Part shown: positions 43,709 to 52,367 of the stretch, in pieces
How positions within the stretch are numbered: the first letter of the stretch is position 1
Layout of the letters: the number at the start of each line of letters is the position of its first letter
DNA from: Agaribacterium sp. ZY112
Lineage (GTDB): Bacteria; Pseudomonadota; Gammaproteobacteria; Pseudomonadales; Cellvibrionaceae
NCBI RefSeq assembly: GCF_041346925.1
Contig: NZ_CP166840.1
Coordinates: forward strand, 1,736,001-1,800,000
DNA: 64,000 nt
Direction of reading: 5' to 3'
The notes under the pieces: model-generated
The model's input: only the letters and a program-made list of their open reading frames with translations
Told to the model about the DNA's origin: nothing
Databases searched by the model: none
Program-made: the position numbers and the translations under genes

Positions 43709-45631
43709 CTACTGAGATTTTCGAACGCGTAAATACCATTCCGATAGTAGGCGCACTTGTTTCTCGGTATAACCTCGTTCGGTCATACGTTGAACAAAAT
43801 CCTCATGCTTTTTCGAATCGTCAGCAGAGCTTTTGGCGTTAAAGCTAATAACAGGCAAGAGATCTTCGGTATTGGAGAACATTTTTTTCTCTATGACTGT
43901 GCGCAGTTTTTCATAGCTGTTCCACGCAGGGTTTTGGCCGTTATTATTGGCCCTAGCGCGCAAGACAAAATTTACGACTTCATTTCTAAAGTCTTTGGGG
44001 TTGCTTATGCCGGCAGATTTTTCAATTTTTTCTAACTCTTCATTTAAAGAGGAGCGATTGAGTATTTCTCCTGTCTCTGGGTCTCTATATTCTTGGTCTT
44101 GAATCCAGAAGTCTGCATAGGTGACATAGCGATCAAAGATGTTTTGTCCGTACTCTGAATAACTTTCTAAATAAGCTGTTTGTATTTCTTTTCCTATGAA
44201 TTCGATATAGCGTGGTGCTAGATACTCCTTTAAAAATGAGAGGTAGTGATCACGAATCTCATCGCTAAACTGTTCTTGCTCAATTTGTTGCTCAAGTACA
44301 TAAAGCAGGTGTACAGGGTTGGCCGCAATTTCTGTTGGATCAAAGTTAAAGACCTTAGAGAGTATTTTAAACGCAAAACGTGTGCTTAATCCGTCCATGC
44401 CTTCGTCGACACCGGCGTTATCGCGATACTCTTGAATGGATTTAGCTTTTGGGTCTGTATCCTTTAGGTTCTGACCATCGTAGATACGCATCTTTGAGAA
44501 TAAATTTGAATTTTCTGGCGTTTTTAAGCGAGATAAGACAATAAACTGTGCGAGCATGTCGAGCGTGTCTGGAGCACAGGGCGATGTGTGCAAAGAACTA
44601 TTTTGTAGTAGCTTTTCGTAAATATGTACCTCTCCTGACAGGCGTAAGCAATAAGGTACTTTGACGATATACACTCGATCCAAGAAAGCTTCATTGTTTT
44701 TGTTGTTTCTAAAGGTTTGCCATTCGCTCTCATTGCTGTGGGCAAGAACAATACCGTTAAATGGAATGGCGCCAAGACCTTCGGTGCCATTGTAATTACC
44801 TTCTTGAGTTGCAGTGAGTAGAGGGTGAAGCACCTTAATAGGCGCCTTAAACATTTCTACAAATTCCATTAAGCCTTGATTCGCTCGGCACAAGCCACCA
44901 GAAAAGCTGTATGCATCTGGGTCATGCTGAGGAAAGTCTTCAAGTTTACGTATATCTACTTTACCAACTAGGGCGCTAATATCTTGGTTGTTCTCATCTC
45001 CGGGTTCTGTTTTGCTTACTGCTATTTGATCCAAGACTGATGGACGTAACTTAACAACACGAAATTGACTGATGTCACCACCGTATTCGTGTAAACGTTT
45101 AACTGCCCAAGGGCTCATAATATTTTTAATGTAACGACGCGCAATACCGTAGTCCTCTTCTAGGATGGCGGCATCTTCCTCTTCATCGAACAGACCTAAA
45201 GGTGACTCAAAAACAGGGCTGTCTTTAAGGCAGTAAATGGGCTCTTTTTCGATTAGGCTTTTAAGCTTTTCGGCTAATGAGCTTTTACCGCCACCAACAG
45301 GGCCAAGTAGGTACAAAATTTGTTTGGTCTCTTCTAAACCTTGCGCAGCATGCCGAAAGAACGAGACAATTTGTTCGATTGCCTCTTCCATGCCGTAAAA
45401 GTGCTCAAAACCTTTGTAGCGCTTGATCACCTTATTAGAAAAGATACGGCTTAGGCGTGGATCTTTGGATGTGTCGACAAGCTCAGGCTCGCCGATCGCA
45501 TTTAAAATGCGCTCTGCGGCACTGGCATAGACAGTGGGGTCTTCTTTACACAGATCTAAATACTCTTGCAGGCTTAGCTCTTCTTGCAAGGTGTCGGTGT
45601 AGCGTTGTTGATAGTGACTGAAGATCGTCAT
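43709..45631 (-). CDS. prkA: PrkA family serine protein kinase
   Basis: 640 residues. AAA-type N-terminal region with Walker A LLGPVGGGKSSLAEKLKSL near 108-126 and the PrkA C-terminal kinase-like domain (ADFWIQDQEYRDPETGEILNRSSLNEELEKIEKSAGI). E. coli YeaG is the homologue, induced by nitrogen starvation and acid. First gene of the prkA-yeaH-spoVR operon; GGAGGCTTT precedes the ATG. A promoter presumably lies in 45632-45841, shared divergently with the MltF-like gene. Confidence 0.96.
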   Translation of the reverse strand: MTIFSHYQQRYTDTLQEELSLQEYLDLCKEDPTVYASAAERILNAIGEPELVDTSKDPRLSRIFSNKVIKRYKGFEHFYGMEEAIEQIVSFFRHAAQGLEETKQILYLLGPVGGGKSSLAEKLKSLIEKEPIYCLKDSPVFESPLGLFDEEEDAAILEEDYGIARRYIKNIMSPWAVKRLHEYGGDISQFRVVKLRPSVLDQIAVSKTEPGDENNQDISALVGKVDIRKLEDFPQHDPDAYSFSGGLCRANQGLMEFVEMFKAPIKVLHPLLTATQEGNYNGTEGLGAIPFNGIVLAHSNESEWQTFRNNKNNEAFLDRVYIVKVPYCLRLSGEVHIYEKLLQNSSLHTSPCAPDTLDMLAQFIVLSRLKTPENSNLFSKMRIYDGQNLKDTDPKAKSIQEYRDNAGVDEGMDGLSTRFAFKILSKVFNFDPTEIAANPVHLLYVLEQQIEQEQFSDEIRDHYLSFLKEYLAPRYIEFIGKEIQTAYLESYSEYGQNIFDRYVTYADFWIQDQEYRDPETGEILNRSSLNEELEKIEKSAGISNPKDFRNEVVNFVLRARANNNGQNPAWNSYEKLRTVIEKKMFSNTEDLLPVISFNAKSSADDSKKHEDFVQRMTERGYTEKQVRLLSEWYLRVRKSQ

Positions 45632-45841
45632 TAAAGCCTCCTGTACGCTGGATTGGCAGTCCGCCTTCAGAGGCTCAACGACACAGCCTCCATCTAAGCA
45701 TAGACCCTGTAGCTAGTGCTTAGCGGACAAATTGGCGCGAAAATACAGTTGGGCTTAAAAAGCATGCGTAAATCAAAGGCTTGCGAGTAGGCCTTGCTGC
45801 TGAAACAATATCGTGACGTGACGCTGAGATAATGACAAAAA

Positions 45842-47962
45842 ATGATAACTAATGATTCGTATATGCCTAAGCCTATCGCTCTATATGACAAGGCCATACT
45901 TAGCCCTCTTTTTTTCTGTTTTGTATTATGTGCTCTGCTTTTGTTAACGGCATGCAGTAAGGATGTTGAAGAGCCTGTTGTTGAGTTAAGTCCTAGCCCC
46001 AGCCCCTCTCCTGAATATATTTCTAGTGCTGATCTTGATGTTATTAAGCAGCATGGTCGTATCCGTTTTATTGCACCACTTGCGGCGACAGAGCCACAAG
46101 CCCTTTCGAATCGATCCCCACTGTTTAAAGAGTATGAGGCCTTAGCTAATGCGCTGGCCGATCGCTTAAAACTTGAAGCCGAGTGGGTATTCGTAAAAGA
46201 TCGCAGTGATTTAATTCCTGCTTTATTAGCGGGGCGAGGAGATATTATTGTTAGTAATATCAGTGTGACGCCTGAGCGTAAAAAGCAGGTGAGTTTTAGC
46301 CGCCCTTTAGCCAAGGTAGATGAACTTGTAGTCGAGCATCAAGAAACAACGGAGCCGCCTGCTCAAAAGCATTACATAGTGGGTGAGGCGAGCGCGTTTT
46401 CTGAAAGTTTAAGTAAGCAGGGGGTTGAGCATGTGACCATCTTGCCTGCAGATAAAAGTGCTTATGAATGGTTGAGTTATATTGCAGAAGAGCCTTCTCG
46501 AGCGACTGTACTTGATAGCAATATGGCAAGAGATCTTATTGGTTTGTTTCCAAACTTAAAGCTGGGGCAGACCTTACAAAAACGCCGTTCGATTGCTTGG
46601 GCTTTACGGCCGGATAACCCTAAATTGCTGAGCTACTTGAATCACTATTTAGTTGAGCACCATGTGCTTGCCAGTGCCTCGAATAATCAGCCTCGCACTT
46701 GGCAGCAAATTAAAGACAGTGGCCAATTGCGGATGCTGACCTTAAATAACCCATCCTGTTATTTCTTGTGGCGCGGGGAGCAAATGGGCTTTGATTATGA
46801 TCTTCTCAATAAGTTTGCTAAAAACCAAAAGCTCAGTTTATCCGTGATTGTAAAACCCGATTATGAAAGTTTAATCGAGGCCCTTAAAGCAGGAGAGGGG
46901 GATGTTATTGCTGCTTCAATGACGGCGACCCCTGAGCGTGAAGCCCTTGGTGTGCAATTTAGTCGCCCTTATTTATATATTGATGAGCTAATTGTAGGGG
47001 CTCTTGATAAGCAAGCGATTATGGATTTAAGCGCTTTGGCGGGCAAACGAGTCGCGGTGAATCCGACAACGGTATTTTATAAACGCATGCTAGAGCTGCA
47101 AAAGCAGGGTGTTGAATTAGAGTTGGTGTCGTTGCCTGAGGCTTCAACGGAAGAGCTTTTAGAGGCTCTGGATTCGGATGCCTATGACTATACGCTCGCT
47201 GATAGTCACCTTGTAGCTTTGGAGAATAGCTACCACAAACACGTTAATGAGGTTTATAAACTTAATGAAGATGTGGCAATTGCTTGGGGGCTAAGGCCTG
47301 AACAACTAGAGCTTAAACAAGAGTTAGATTCTTTTATTAAAAAGAAACATCGTGGTCTGTTTTATAACGTGACTTACAACAAGTATTTCAAAAATGAAAA
47401 GCGCATTAAAAAATATCAGCAGGCACGAGTTTTACCCGGAGGCGGGCTCTCACCTTATGACGAGACTGTGCAAGCTTTGGCACAGCGCTATCATATGGAT
47501 TGGCGATTAATTACTGCGCAAATGTATCAGGAAAGTAAGTTTAACCCTAAGGCTCGTTCTCATGCTGGCGCCAAAGGTTTAATGCAAGTACTTCCTCGTA
47601 CAGCTAAAGAGTTAGGTTTTACTAATTTAGCAGAGCCGAGTGAGGGCTTAGAGGCCGGAGTAGCTTATATGCACTGGTTAAAAGACCGCTTCCCTGAAGA
47701 TTTGGCTTTTGAGGAGCGTTTGTATTTTACGCTGGCGTCCTACAATGCCGGCGCAAGCCATGTACGGGATGCACGTAAGCTCGCACGAGAGTTAGGTTAT
47801 GATGATAAGCGCTGGTTTGGCAATGTCGAAAATGCCATGTTGGCTTTATCCAAACCTAAATATTATAAAAAAGCGCGTTTTGGCTATGTGCGTGGCCGTG
47901 AACCGGTGAATTATGTTCGCGACATTCGCGAGCGTTATATGGCGTATTTAAATGCAATGTAA
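45842..47962 (+). CDS. MltF-like lytic transglycosylase lipoprotein with two tandem solute-binding domains
   Basis: 706 residues (699 from the alternative ATG 45863). Lipoprotein signal FCFVLCALLLLTACS with lipobox LTAC. First SBP_bac_3-type domain about 55-275 (VIKQHGRIRFIAPL, LLAGRGDIIVSNISVTPERKKQVSFSRPL); second about 285-510 (IKDSGQLRMLTLNNPSCYF, LKAGEGDVIAASMTATPEREALGVQFSRPY). The SLT domain about 525-690 has the catalytic Glu in AQMYQESKFNPKARSHAGAKGLMQVLPRTA. E. coli MltF has one SBP-like domain, so this is about 180-200 residues longer. It cleaves peptidoglycan glycan strands at the outer membrane. Confidence 0.9.
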   Translation: MITNDSYMPKPIALYDKAILSPLFFCFVLCALLLLTACSKDVEEPVVELSPSPSPSPEYISSADLDVIKQHGRIRFIAPLAATEPQALSNRSPLFKEYEALANALADRLKLEAEWVFVKDRSDLIPALLAGRGDIIVSNISVTPERKKQVSFSRPLAKVDELVVEHQETTEPPAQKHYIVGEASAFSESLSKQGVEHVTILPADKSAYEWLSYIAEEPSRATVLDSNMARDLIGLFPNLKLGQTLQKRRSIAWALRPDNPKLLSYLNHYLVEHHVLASASNNQPRTWQQIKDSGQLRMLTLNNPSCYFLWRGEQMGFDYDLLNKFAKNQKLSLSVIVKPDYESLIEALKAGEGDVIAASMTATPEREALGVQFSRPYLYIDELIVGALDKQAIMDLSALAGKRVAVNPTTVFYKRMLELQKQGVELELVSLPEASTEELLEALDSDAYDYTLADSHLVALENSYHKHVNEVYKLNEDVAIAWGLRPEQLELKQELDSFIKKKHRGLFYNVTYNKYFKNEKRIKKYQQARVLPGGGLSPYDETVQALAQRYHMDWRLITAQMYQESKFNPKARSHAGAKGLMQVLPRTAKELGFTNLAEPSEGLEAGVAYMHWLKDRFPEDLAFEERLYFTLASYNAGASHVRDARKLARELGYDDKRWFGNVENAMLALSKPKYYKKARFGYVRGREPVNYVRDIRERYMAYLNAM

Positions 47963-48014
47963 GTAAGAGTGTTCAAAGCCAATGGGGGCAGCTGTTTATA
48001 GTGGCGGGGGCTCG

Positions 48015-48824
48015 TTAGAGAGAGCAATCCAAACAGAAGAGTTCGGAATCTTCTAAACGGATCATGGTGAGTTCACCGCCCCAAACGCAGCCTGTGTCCA
48101 AACCAATAAAATTATGGCTATTGGTGGCGCCAAGTAGCGCTGCCCAGTGACCAAAAAGAATGCGTTTATTGCGCGCTCGATGTTTTTTAAAGCTAAACCA
48201 AGGGGCAAAACCTTTAGGCGGTGTGGAAGGTGCGCATTTGCTCTCGAGTTCAAGGCTGCCATCTTCGGCACAGAAGCGCATGCGAGTAAAATAGTTGGTG
48301 ATAACACGCAGTCTATCCATGCCTTTAAGGTCTTTGCTCCAACGATTAGGTTCATTGCCGTACATATGGGCAAAGAAGGCCTCTGCTTTTTTAGAGCGTA
48401 ATACCTTCTCTACTTCGGCTGCTCGTTTAAGTGCTTTTTTTAGTGACCACTGCGGCGGAATACCCGCGTGTACCATAGCGTAGCCAAGTTTTTTATCACG
48501 GTGAATTAAAGGTTGTTTAATCAGCCATTTCAGTAATTTGTCTGCGTCTTTTGCCTCTAAGACATCGTCGAAATTATCTTTTTTACCTGGGCTTCTTTGG
48601 CCCTTCCAGCAAGCAAGAAGGTGTAAGTCATGGTTGCCGAGAACAACTTTACAGCGAGGGCCAAGCTCTTTTAAAAAGCGTAAGGTGGCTAAGTTATCGG
48701 GGCCGCGATTAATGAGGTCTCCGGCGCACCAGAGTACGTCGTCTTCACTAAAGTCGACTTTCTTTAGTAGTTTCAGTAGAGGCTCTAAACAGCCCTGTAT
48801 ATCACCAACAACGTAGGTAGCCAT
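48015..48824 (-). CDS. apaH: Bis(5'-nucleosyl)-tetraphosphatase, symmetrical
   Basis: 269 residues. Metallophosphatase motifs TYVVGDIQGCLEPLLKLL, WCAGDLINRGPDNLATLRFLKELG and VVLGNHDLHLLA are at the N-terminus; AMVHAGIPPQW follows. It hydrolyses Ap4A to two ADP. Last gene of the lptD-surA-pdxA-rsmA-apaG-apaH operon, 41 bases after apaG. Confidence 0.97.
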   Translation of the reverse strand: MATYVVGDIQGCLEPLLKLLKKVDFSEDDVLWCAGDLINRGPDNLATLRFLKELGPRCKVVLGNHDLHLLACWKGQRSPGKKDNFDDVLEAKDADKLLKWLIKQPLIHRDKKLGYAMVHAGIPPQWSLKKALKRAAEVEKVLRSKKAEAFFAHMYGNEPNRWSKDLKGMDRLRVITNYFTRMRFCAEDGSLELESKCAPSTPPKGFAPWFSFKKHRARNKRILFGHWAALLGATNSHNFIGLDTGCVWGGELTMIRLEDSELFCLDCSL

Positions 48825-48865
48825 AGTTATAGATTAGCCTTGTTACACTTTTGCCCTGTTCGGGC

Positions 48866-49237
48866 TTAGTGTAGGGCGCGAGGGCTGACTAGAGCAAAGC
48901 TTGGTATTGGTGTTTCAAACTCTAGGCCGTCTTCAGCGCGCATCATATAGCTGCCTTCCATTACACCGCTATCCGTTTCAAGCACAACACCACTTGTGTA
49001 TTGATAGCTTTCACCGGGTTGCAGAATAGGCTGCTGGCCGACAACACCAAGGCCTTGAACCTCTTGAATGCCTTCATTACTGTCGATAATTTTCCAGTGG
49101 CGGCTAATCAGTTGGGTGCTGATTTCACTGTTGTTCTCAATTGAAATCTCATAGGCGTAAACAAAGCGCCTGTTATCGGGCTGGCTTTCTTTTTCTAAGT
49201 AATGTGCTTTAACGTTGACGGTTATATCGTTGTTCAT
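48866..49237 (-). CDS. apaG: ApaG (Co2+/Mg2+ efflux-associated) protein
   Basis: 123 residues from ATG 49237, which overlaps the rsmA stop (ATGA). Motifs: VNVKAHYLEKESQPDNRRFVYAYEISIENNS, LISRHWKIIDSNEGIQEVQGLGVVGQQPILQPGESYQYTSG, MEGSYMMRAEDG. The Ig-like fold is conserved; its role in bacteria is poorly defined. Length agrees with the E. coli protein (125). Confidence 0.95.
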   Translation of the reverse strand: MNNDITVNVKAHYLEKESQPDNRRFVYAYEISIENNSEISTQLISRHWKIIDSNEGIQEVQGLGVVGQQPILQPGESYQYTSGVVLETDSGVMEGSYMMRAEDGLEFETPIPSFALVSPRALH

Positions 49238-50049
49238 GCTAATTTTTGTAGTTCTGTAATCTGATTTGCTAGGGCGACAAATTGCTCTAGGCCCAACTGT
49301 TCTGCACGGCATCCAAGATCGACGCATAGCTCGGTATTTTCTGGCAATGTTTCTAATAATGGTTTGAGTGCATTGCGTAAGGTTTTTCGCCGCTGAGAGA
49401 AAGCGAGCTTAACCACTCTTTCCAATTCTTCAAAGCTTTGTGCCGGATAAGGTAGGTTTTTATGTGGGGTGAGTCGCACAATGGCAGATACAACCTTTGG
49501 TGCTGGATCGAAGCACTCGGGGGGCACATCAAACAAGTCTTCAGTTTCACACCAGTACTGGGCCATCACACTAAGCCGGCCATAGTTTTTATCGCCAGGT
49601 TTTGCTGCTAAGCGCATCACGACTTCTTTTTGCAGCATAAAGTGCATATCGGCTATGCAGTCTTTGTAGCTTAATAAGTGGAAAATAAGCGGTGTTGAAA
49701 TATTGTAAGGCAGGTTGCCTACAACCCTTAAAGGGCGCTCGGCTTGAGCTAGGCCTGCAAAGTCGAATTTAAGCGCATCACATTCATGGACTTTAAAGCC
49801 CGGATTGCGATCAAATTTTACTTTTAGTATTGGGATTAAGTCGCGGTCGAGCTCGATGACATTGAGCTCGGTGCATGATTCAAGCAAAGAGGCGGTAATG
49901 GCGCCTTGGCCTGGGCCAATTTCAACAATATTGTCATCGGTTTGTGGCCCAATGGCGCGCACGATATGGCGGATAACGCCAAAATCGACTAAAAAGTTTT
50001 GCCCAAAGCGTTTACGCGCTTTGTGCTGTAAAGGGTTCTTGTTCGCCAT
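49234..50049 (-). CDS. rsmA: 16S rRNA (adenine1518-N6/adenine1519-N6)-dimethyltransferase
   Basis: 271 residues from ATG 50049, overlapping the pdxA stop by one base (TAATG). KARKRFGQNFLVDFGVIRHIVRAI, the SAM motif VEIGPGQGAITASLLE near 45-60 and the catalytic VGNLPYNISTPLIFHLL near 108-124 are complete. It dimethylates two adjacent adenines near the 3' end of 16S rRNA in the last steps of 30S assembly. Also known as KsgA. Confidence 0.97.
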   Translation of the reverse strand: MANKNPLQHKARKRFGQNFLVDFGVIRHIVRAIGPQTDDNIVEIGPGQGAITASLLESCTELNVIELDRDLIPILKVKFDRNPGFKVHECDALKFDFAGLAQAERPLRVVGNLPYNISTPLIFHLLSYKDCIADMHFMLQKEVVMRLAAKPGDKNYGRLSVMAQYWCETEDLFDVPPECFDPAPKVVSAIVRLTPHKNLPYPAQSFEELERVVKLAFSQRRKTLRNALKPLLETLPENTELCVDLGCRAEQLGLEQFVALANQITELQKLA

Positions 50050-51044
50050 TAATTTATTTTGCCTATGTTTTGGGTGAGCAGCCAAGCTTGCTCGAGTGCG
50101 ACTTCTAAGCTGCCTGAATCGGCTTTACCGGTGCCAGCCAAATCAAGTGCTGTGCCATGGTCTACCGATGTACGAATATAAGGCAAACCCAAGGTGATAT
50201 TGACGGCGTTGCCAAAGCCTAGGTACTTCAATACAGGAAGACCTTGGTCATGATACATTGCTAGCACGGCATCTGCTGTTTCTAGATATCGCGGTGTAAA
50301 TAGCGTGTCCGCAGGCAAAGGCCCTTGTAGCTTCATTCCTTGCTCGCGCAGCTTGCTTAATACCGGCTCTATTGTTTCGATTTCTTCACGGCCTAAATGA
50401 CCACCTTCACCAGCATGCGGATTAAGCCCAGCAACTAAAACGCGAGGCTCTTTAATGGCAAATTTTGTTTGAAGTTCTTGATAGAGAATGCGGCTGACTT
50501 GCTCTAGCTCAGCTTGTGTTAGCGCGTCACTGACTTCTTTTAAAGGCAGGTGTGTGGTTGCGAGAGCGACTCTTAAACCCGGGCAGGCAAGCATCATGAC
50601 GACTTTGTTGGTCTTACTTTGCTCGGCAAAAAATTCGGTGTGGCCGCTAAAGGCGTGACCGGCATCATTGATGATACTTTTTTGAACTGGGCCTGTGACG
50701 ATGGCTTCAGCGTGTTTGTTAAGCGCTAAGTCATTGGCAAGCTGTAAGGTGTTTAAGACATACGCTGCGTTGGCGGCATCAAGCTTGCCGGCTATGCTGG
50801 GCTTGTTAAGCGGGCTGTGAATGCAGGCAAGCTCACCGGCCTGTGTTGCACGAGGTGAGTCGTTGGCGCTTGTATGTCGAATGCTGATTTCAAGGCCTAG
50901 TTGCTTAGCGCGGCTTTGTAAGAGTTCAGCATCCGCAATCACGCAGAGTTCATAGGCTCGGGCTGTTTGTGCGGCTTTGACGACGAGTTCGGGGCCGATG
51001 CCCGCCGGTTCACCGGCGGTTAGAAGTATGCGGGCACAAGTCAT
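50049..51044 (-). CDS. pdxA: 4-hydroxythreonine-4-phosphate dehydrogenase
   Basis: 331 residues. [20 protein letters not shown] at the start, [52 protein letters not shown] and [43 protein letters not shown] are the PdxA signatures, with the metal-binding His residues intact. It makes the precursor of pyridoxal 5'-phosphate. The start overlaps the surA stop by one base, so the genes are translationally coupled. Confidence 0.97.
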   Translation of the reverse strand: MTCARILLTAGEPAGIGPELVVKAAQTARAYELCVIADAELLQSRAKQLGLEISIRHTSANDSPRATQAGELACIHSPLNKPSIAGKLDAANAAYVLNTLQLANDLALNKHAEAIVTGPVQKSIINDAGHAFSGHTEFFAEQSKTNKVVMMLACPGLRVALATTHLPLKEVSDALTQAELEQVSRILYQELQTKFAIKEPRVLVAGLNPHAGEGGHLGREEIETIEPVLSKLREQGMKLQGPLPADTLFTPRYLETADAVLAMYHDQGLPVLKYLGFGNAVNITLGLPYIRTSVDHGTALDLAGTGKADSGSLEVALEQAWLLTQNIGKIN

Positions 51045-52339
51045 TAGATTTTTAATTCAATAAAGGCTTCATCACGGATTTCTTGCATCCAAACCTGAGC
51101 CTCATCTTCCATGCGGCGTCCAATAAGAAGGTTGCGTGCTTTATTGCGAATCACCTCTTCACTTAAGTCCTCGTCTCTTCTATCCATCACTTCAAGAATG
51201 TGCCAGCCAAATTGTGTTTTAAATGGCTCACTGATTTTACCGACTTCTATCGTTTTTACTGTTTGCTCAAATTCGGGTACAAAAATCTCAGGGCTGGACC
51301 ACCCCATATCGCCTCCCGTTGCTTTAGAGCCGATGTCATCACTGTATTGTTTGGCTAGTACACTAAAGGTTTTCTCTCCGCTTTCGATCTGTTTGCGAAA
51401 GCCCAGTAATTTTTCACGTGCGCCCTCGTCATCAATAATTTCATTGGTCTTAATAAGGATGTGGCGTACATGACTTTGACGAACAACTTGCTTTGTTTCG
51501 CCCTCTTTATTTAACAGCTTTAAGATGTGAAAACCTGCTTGTGAGCGCAGTGGTTCGCTGACTTGGCCGATGTCTAGATTCGGCGCAGTTTGAGCAAACA
51601 GCGTAGGCAGCTCAGAGCTTTTACGCATGCCTAAATCACCGCCTTTTAGTGCAGCAGGGCCTCGACTTTCGGCAATGGCAAGTTCTGAGAAATTGGCGCC
51701 ATTTTGTAGTTGCTGATAAATCTCTTCGGCGTGATTTTGTGCAGCGGCAACAGCGCTTGTACCGCCACCGCTAGCAATCGGAATAAGGATGTGCTGTAAG
51801 TGATAGGACGGCGCAATCCAGAATTGAGCGTCTGCCGATTTTAAGAAGTTATCAATATCTTTTTCGTTGATTTTAATTCGTTGACGCATCAAACCTTGCA
51901 CAATGGTTTGCACTTTCAATTGGCGGCGCATGTCCTCTTTAAATTGAGGTAAGTTTGTGCCTTCTTGTTGAAGTGTGGCTGCAAGCTGAGCTTCGGTTAA
52001 GTTTTGACGCTTATATAAGTCTTGCATGGACTCAGCAAGCTGCTCATCACTTATCTCAACACCATAAAGATTGGCTACATTTAACTGCAGTGTTTCATCA
52101 ACTAATTGATTAAGAACTTGCTCTCTTAACACGCTGATAGGGGGCAGAGCGACTCCGGCTGCTCGGCTTCGGTTGATAACACCACTGACGCGTTCGTCTA
52201 ATTCGCTCTGAGCTATGGTTGTGTCATCAACAACCCCAACAATGCGATCGAGCATTTGTATTTCTGCGCGGGCGGCATAGCTGTAACTAAGTAGTATGGC
52301 TAAGCCTGCAAGTTTAAGTTTGGATAATAGTGAGGTCAT
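51044..52339 (-). CDS. surA: Periplasmic chaperone and peptidyl-prolyl isomerase SurA
   Basis: 431 residues. N-terminal signal peptide ([16 protein letters not shown], cleavage after about residue 25), SurA N-domain ([26 protein letters not shown]), then two parvulin domains ([13 protein letters not shown]...GFHILKLL near 180-290; [11 protein letters not shown]...GWHILEV near 295-400). It delivers outer-membrane proteins, notably LptD, to the BAM complex, in keeping with its place behind lptD. Confidence 0.97.
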   Translation of the reverse strand: MTSLLSKLKLAGLAILLSYSYAARAEIQMLDRIVGVVDDTTIAQSELDERVSGVINRSRAAGVALPPISVLREQVLNQLVDETLQLNVANLYGVEISDEQLAESMQDLYKRQNLTEAQLAATLQQEGTNLPQFKEDMRRQLKVQTIVQGLMRQRIKINEKDIDNFLKSADAQFWIAPSYHLQHILIPIASGGGTSAVAAAQNHAEEIYQQLQNGANFSELAIAESRGPAALKGGDLGMRKSSELPTLFAQTAPNLDIGQVSEPLRSQAGFHILKLLNKEGETKQVVRQSHVRHILIKTNEIIDDEGAREKLLGFRKQIESGEKTFSVLAKQYSDDIGSKATGGDMGWSSPEIFVPEFEQTVKTIEVGKISEPFKTQFGWHILEVMDRRDEDLSEEVIRNKARNLLIGRRMEDEAQVWMQEIRDEAFIELKI

Positions 52340-52367
52340 CTTTGTTTTTACTTTTGTGTTCTGGAGC

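Noticed and set aside
45694..46314. 206-codon minus-strand open frame overlapping the start of the MltF-like gene
   Set aside because: It is antisense to the lipoprotein signal and first SBP domain, with Ser/Arg-rich shadow composition.
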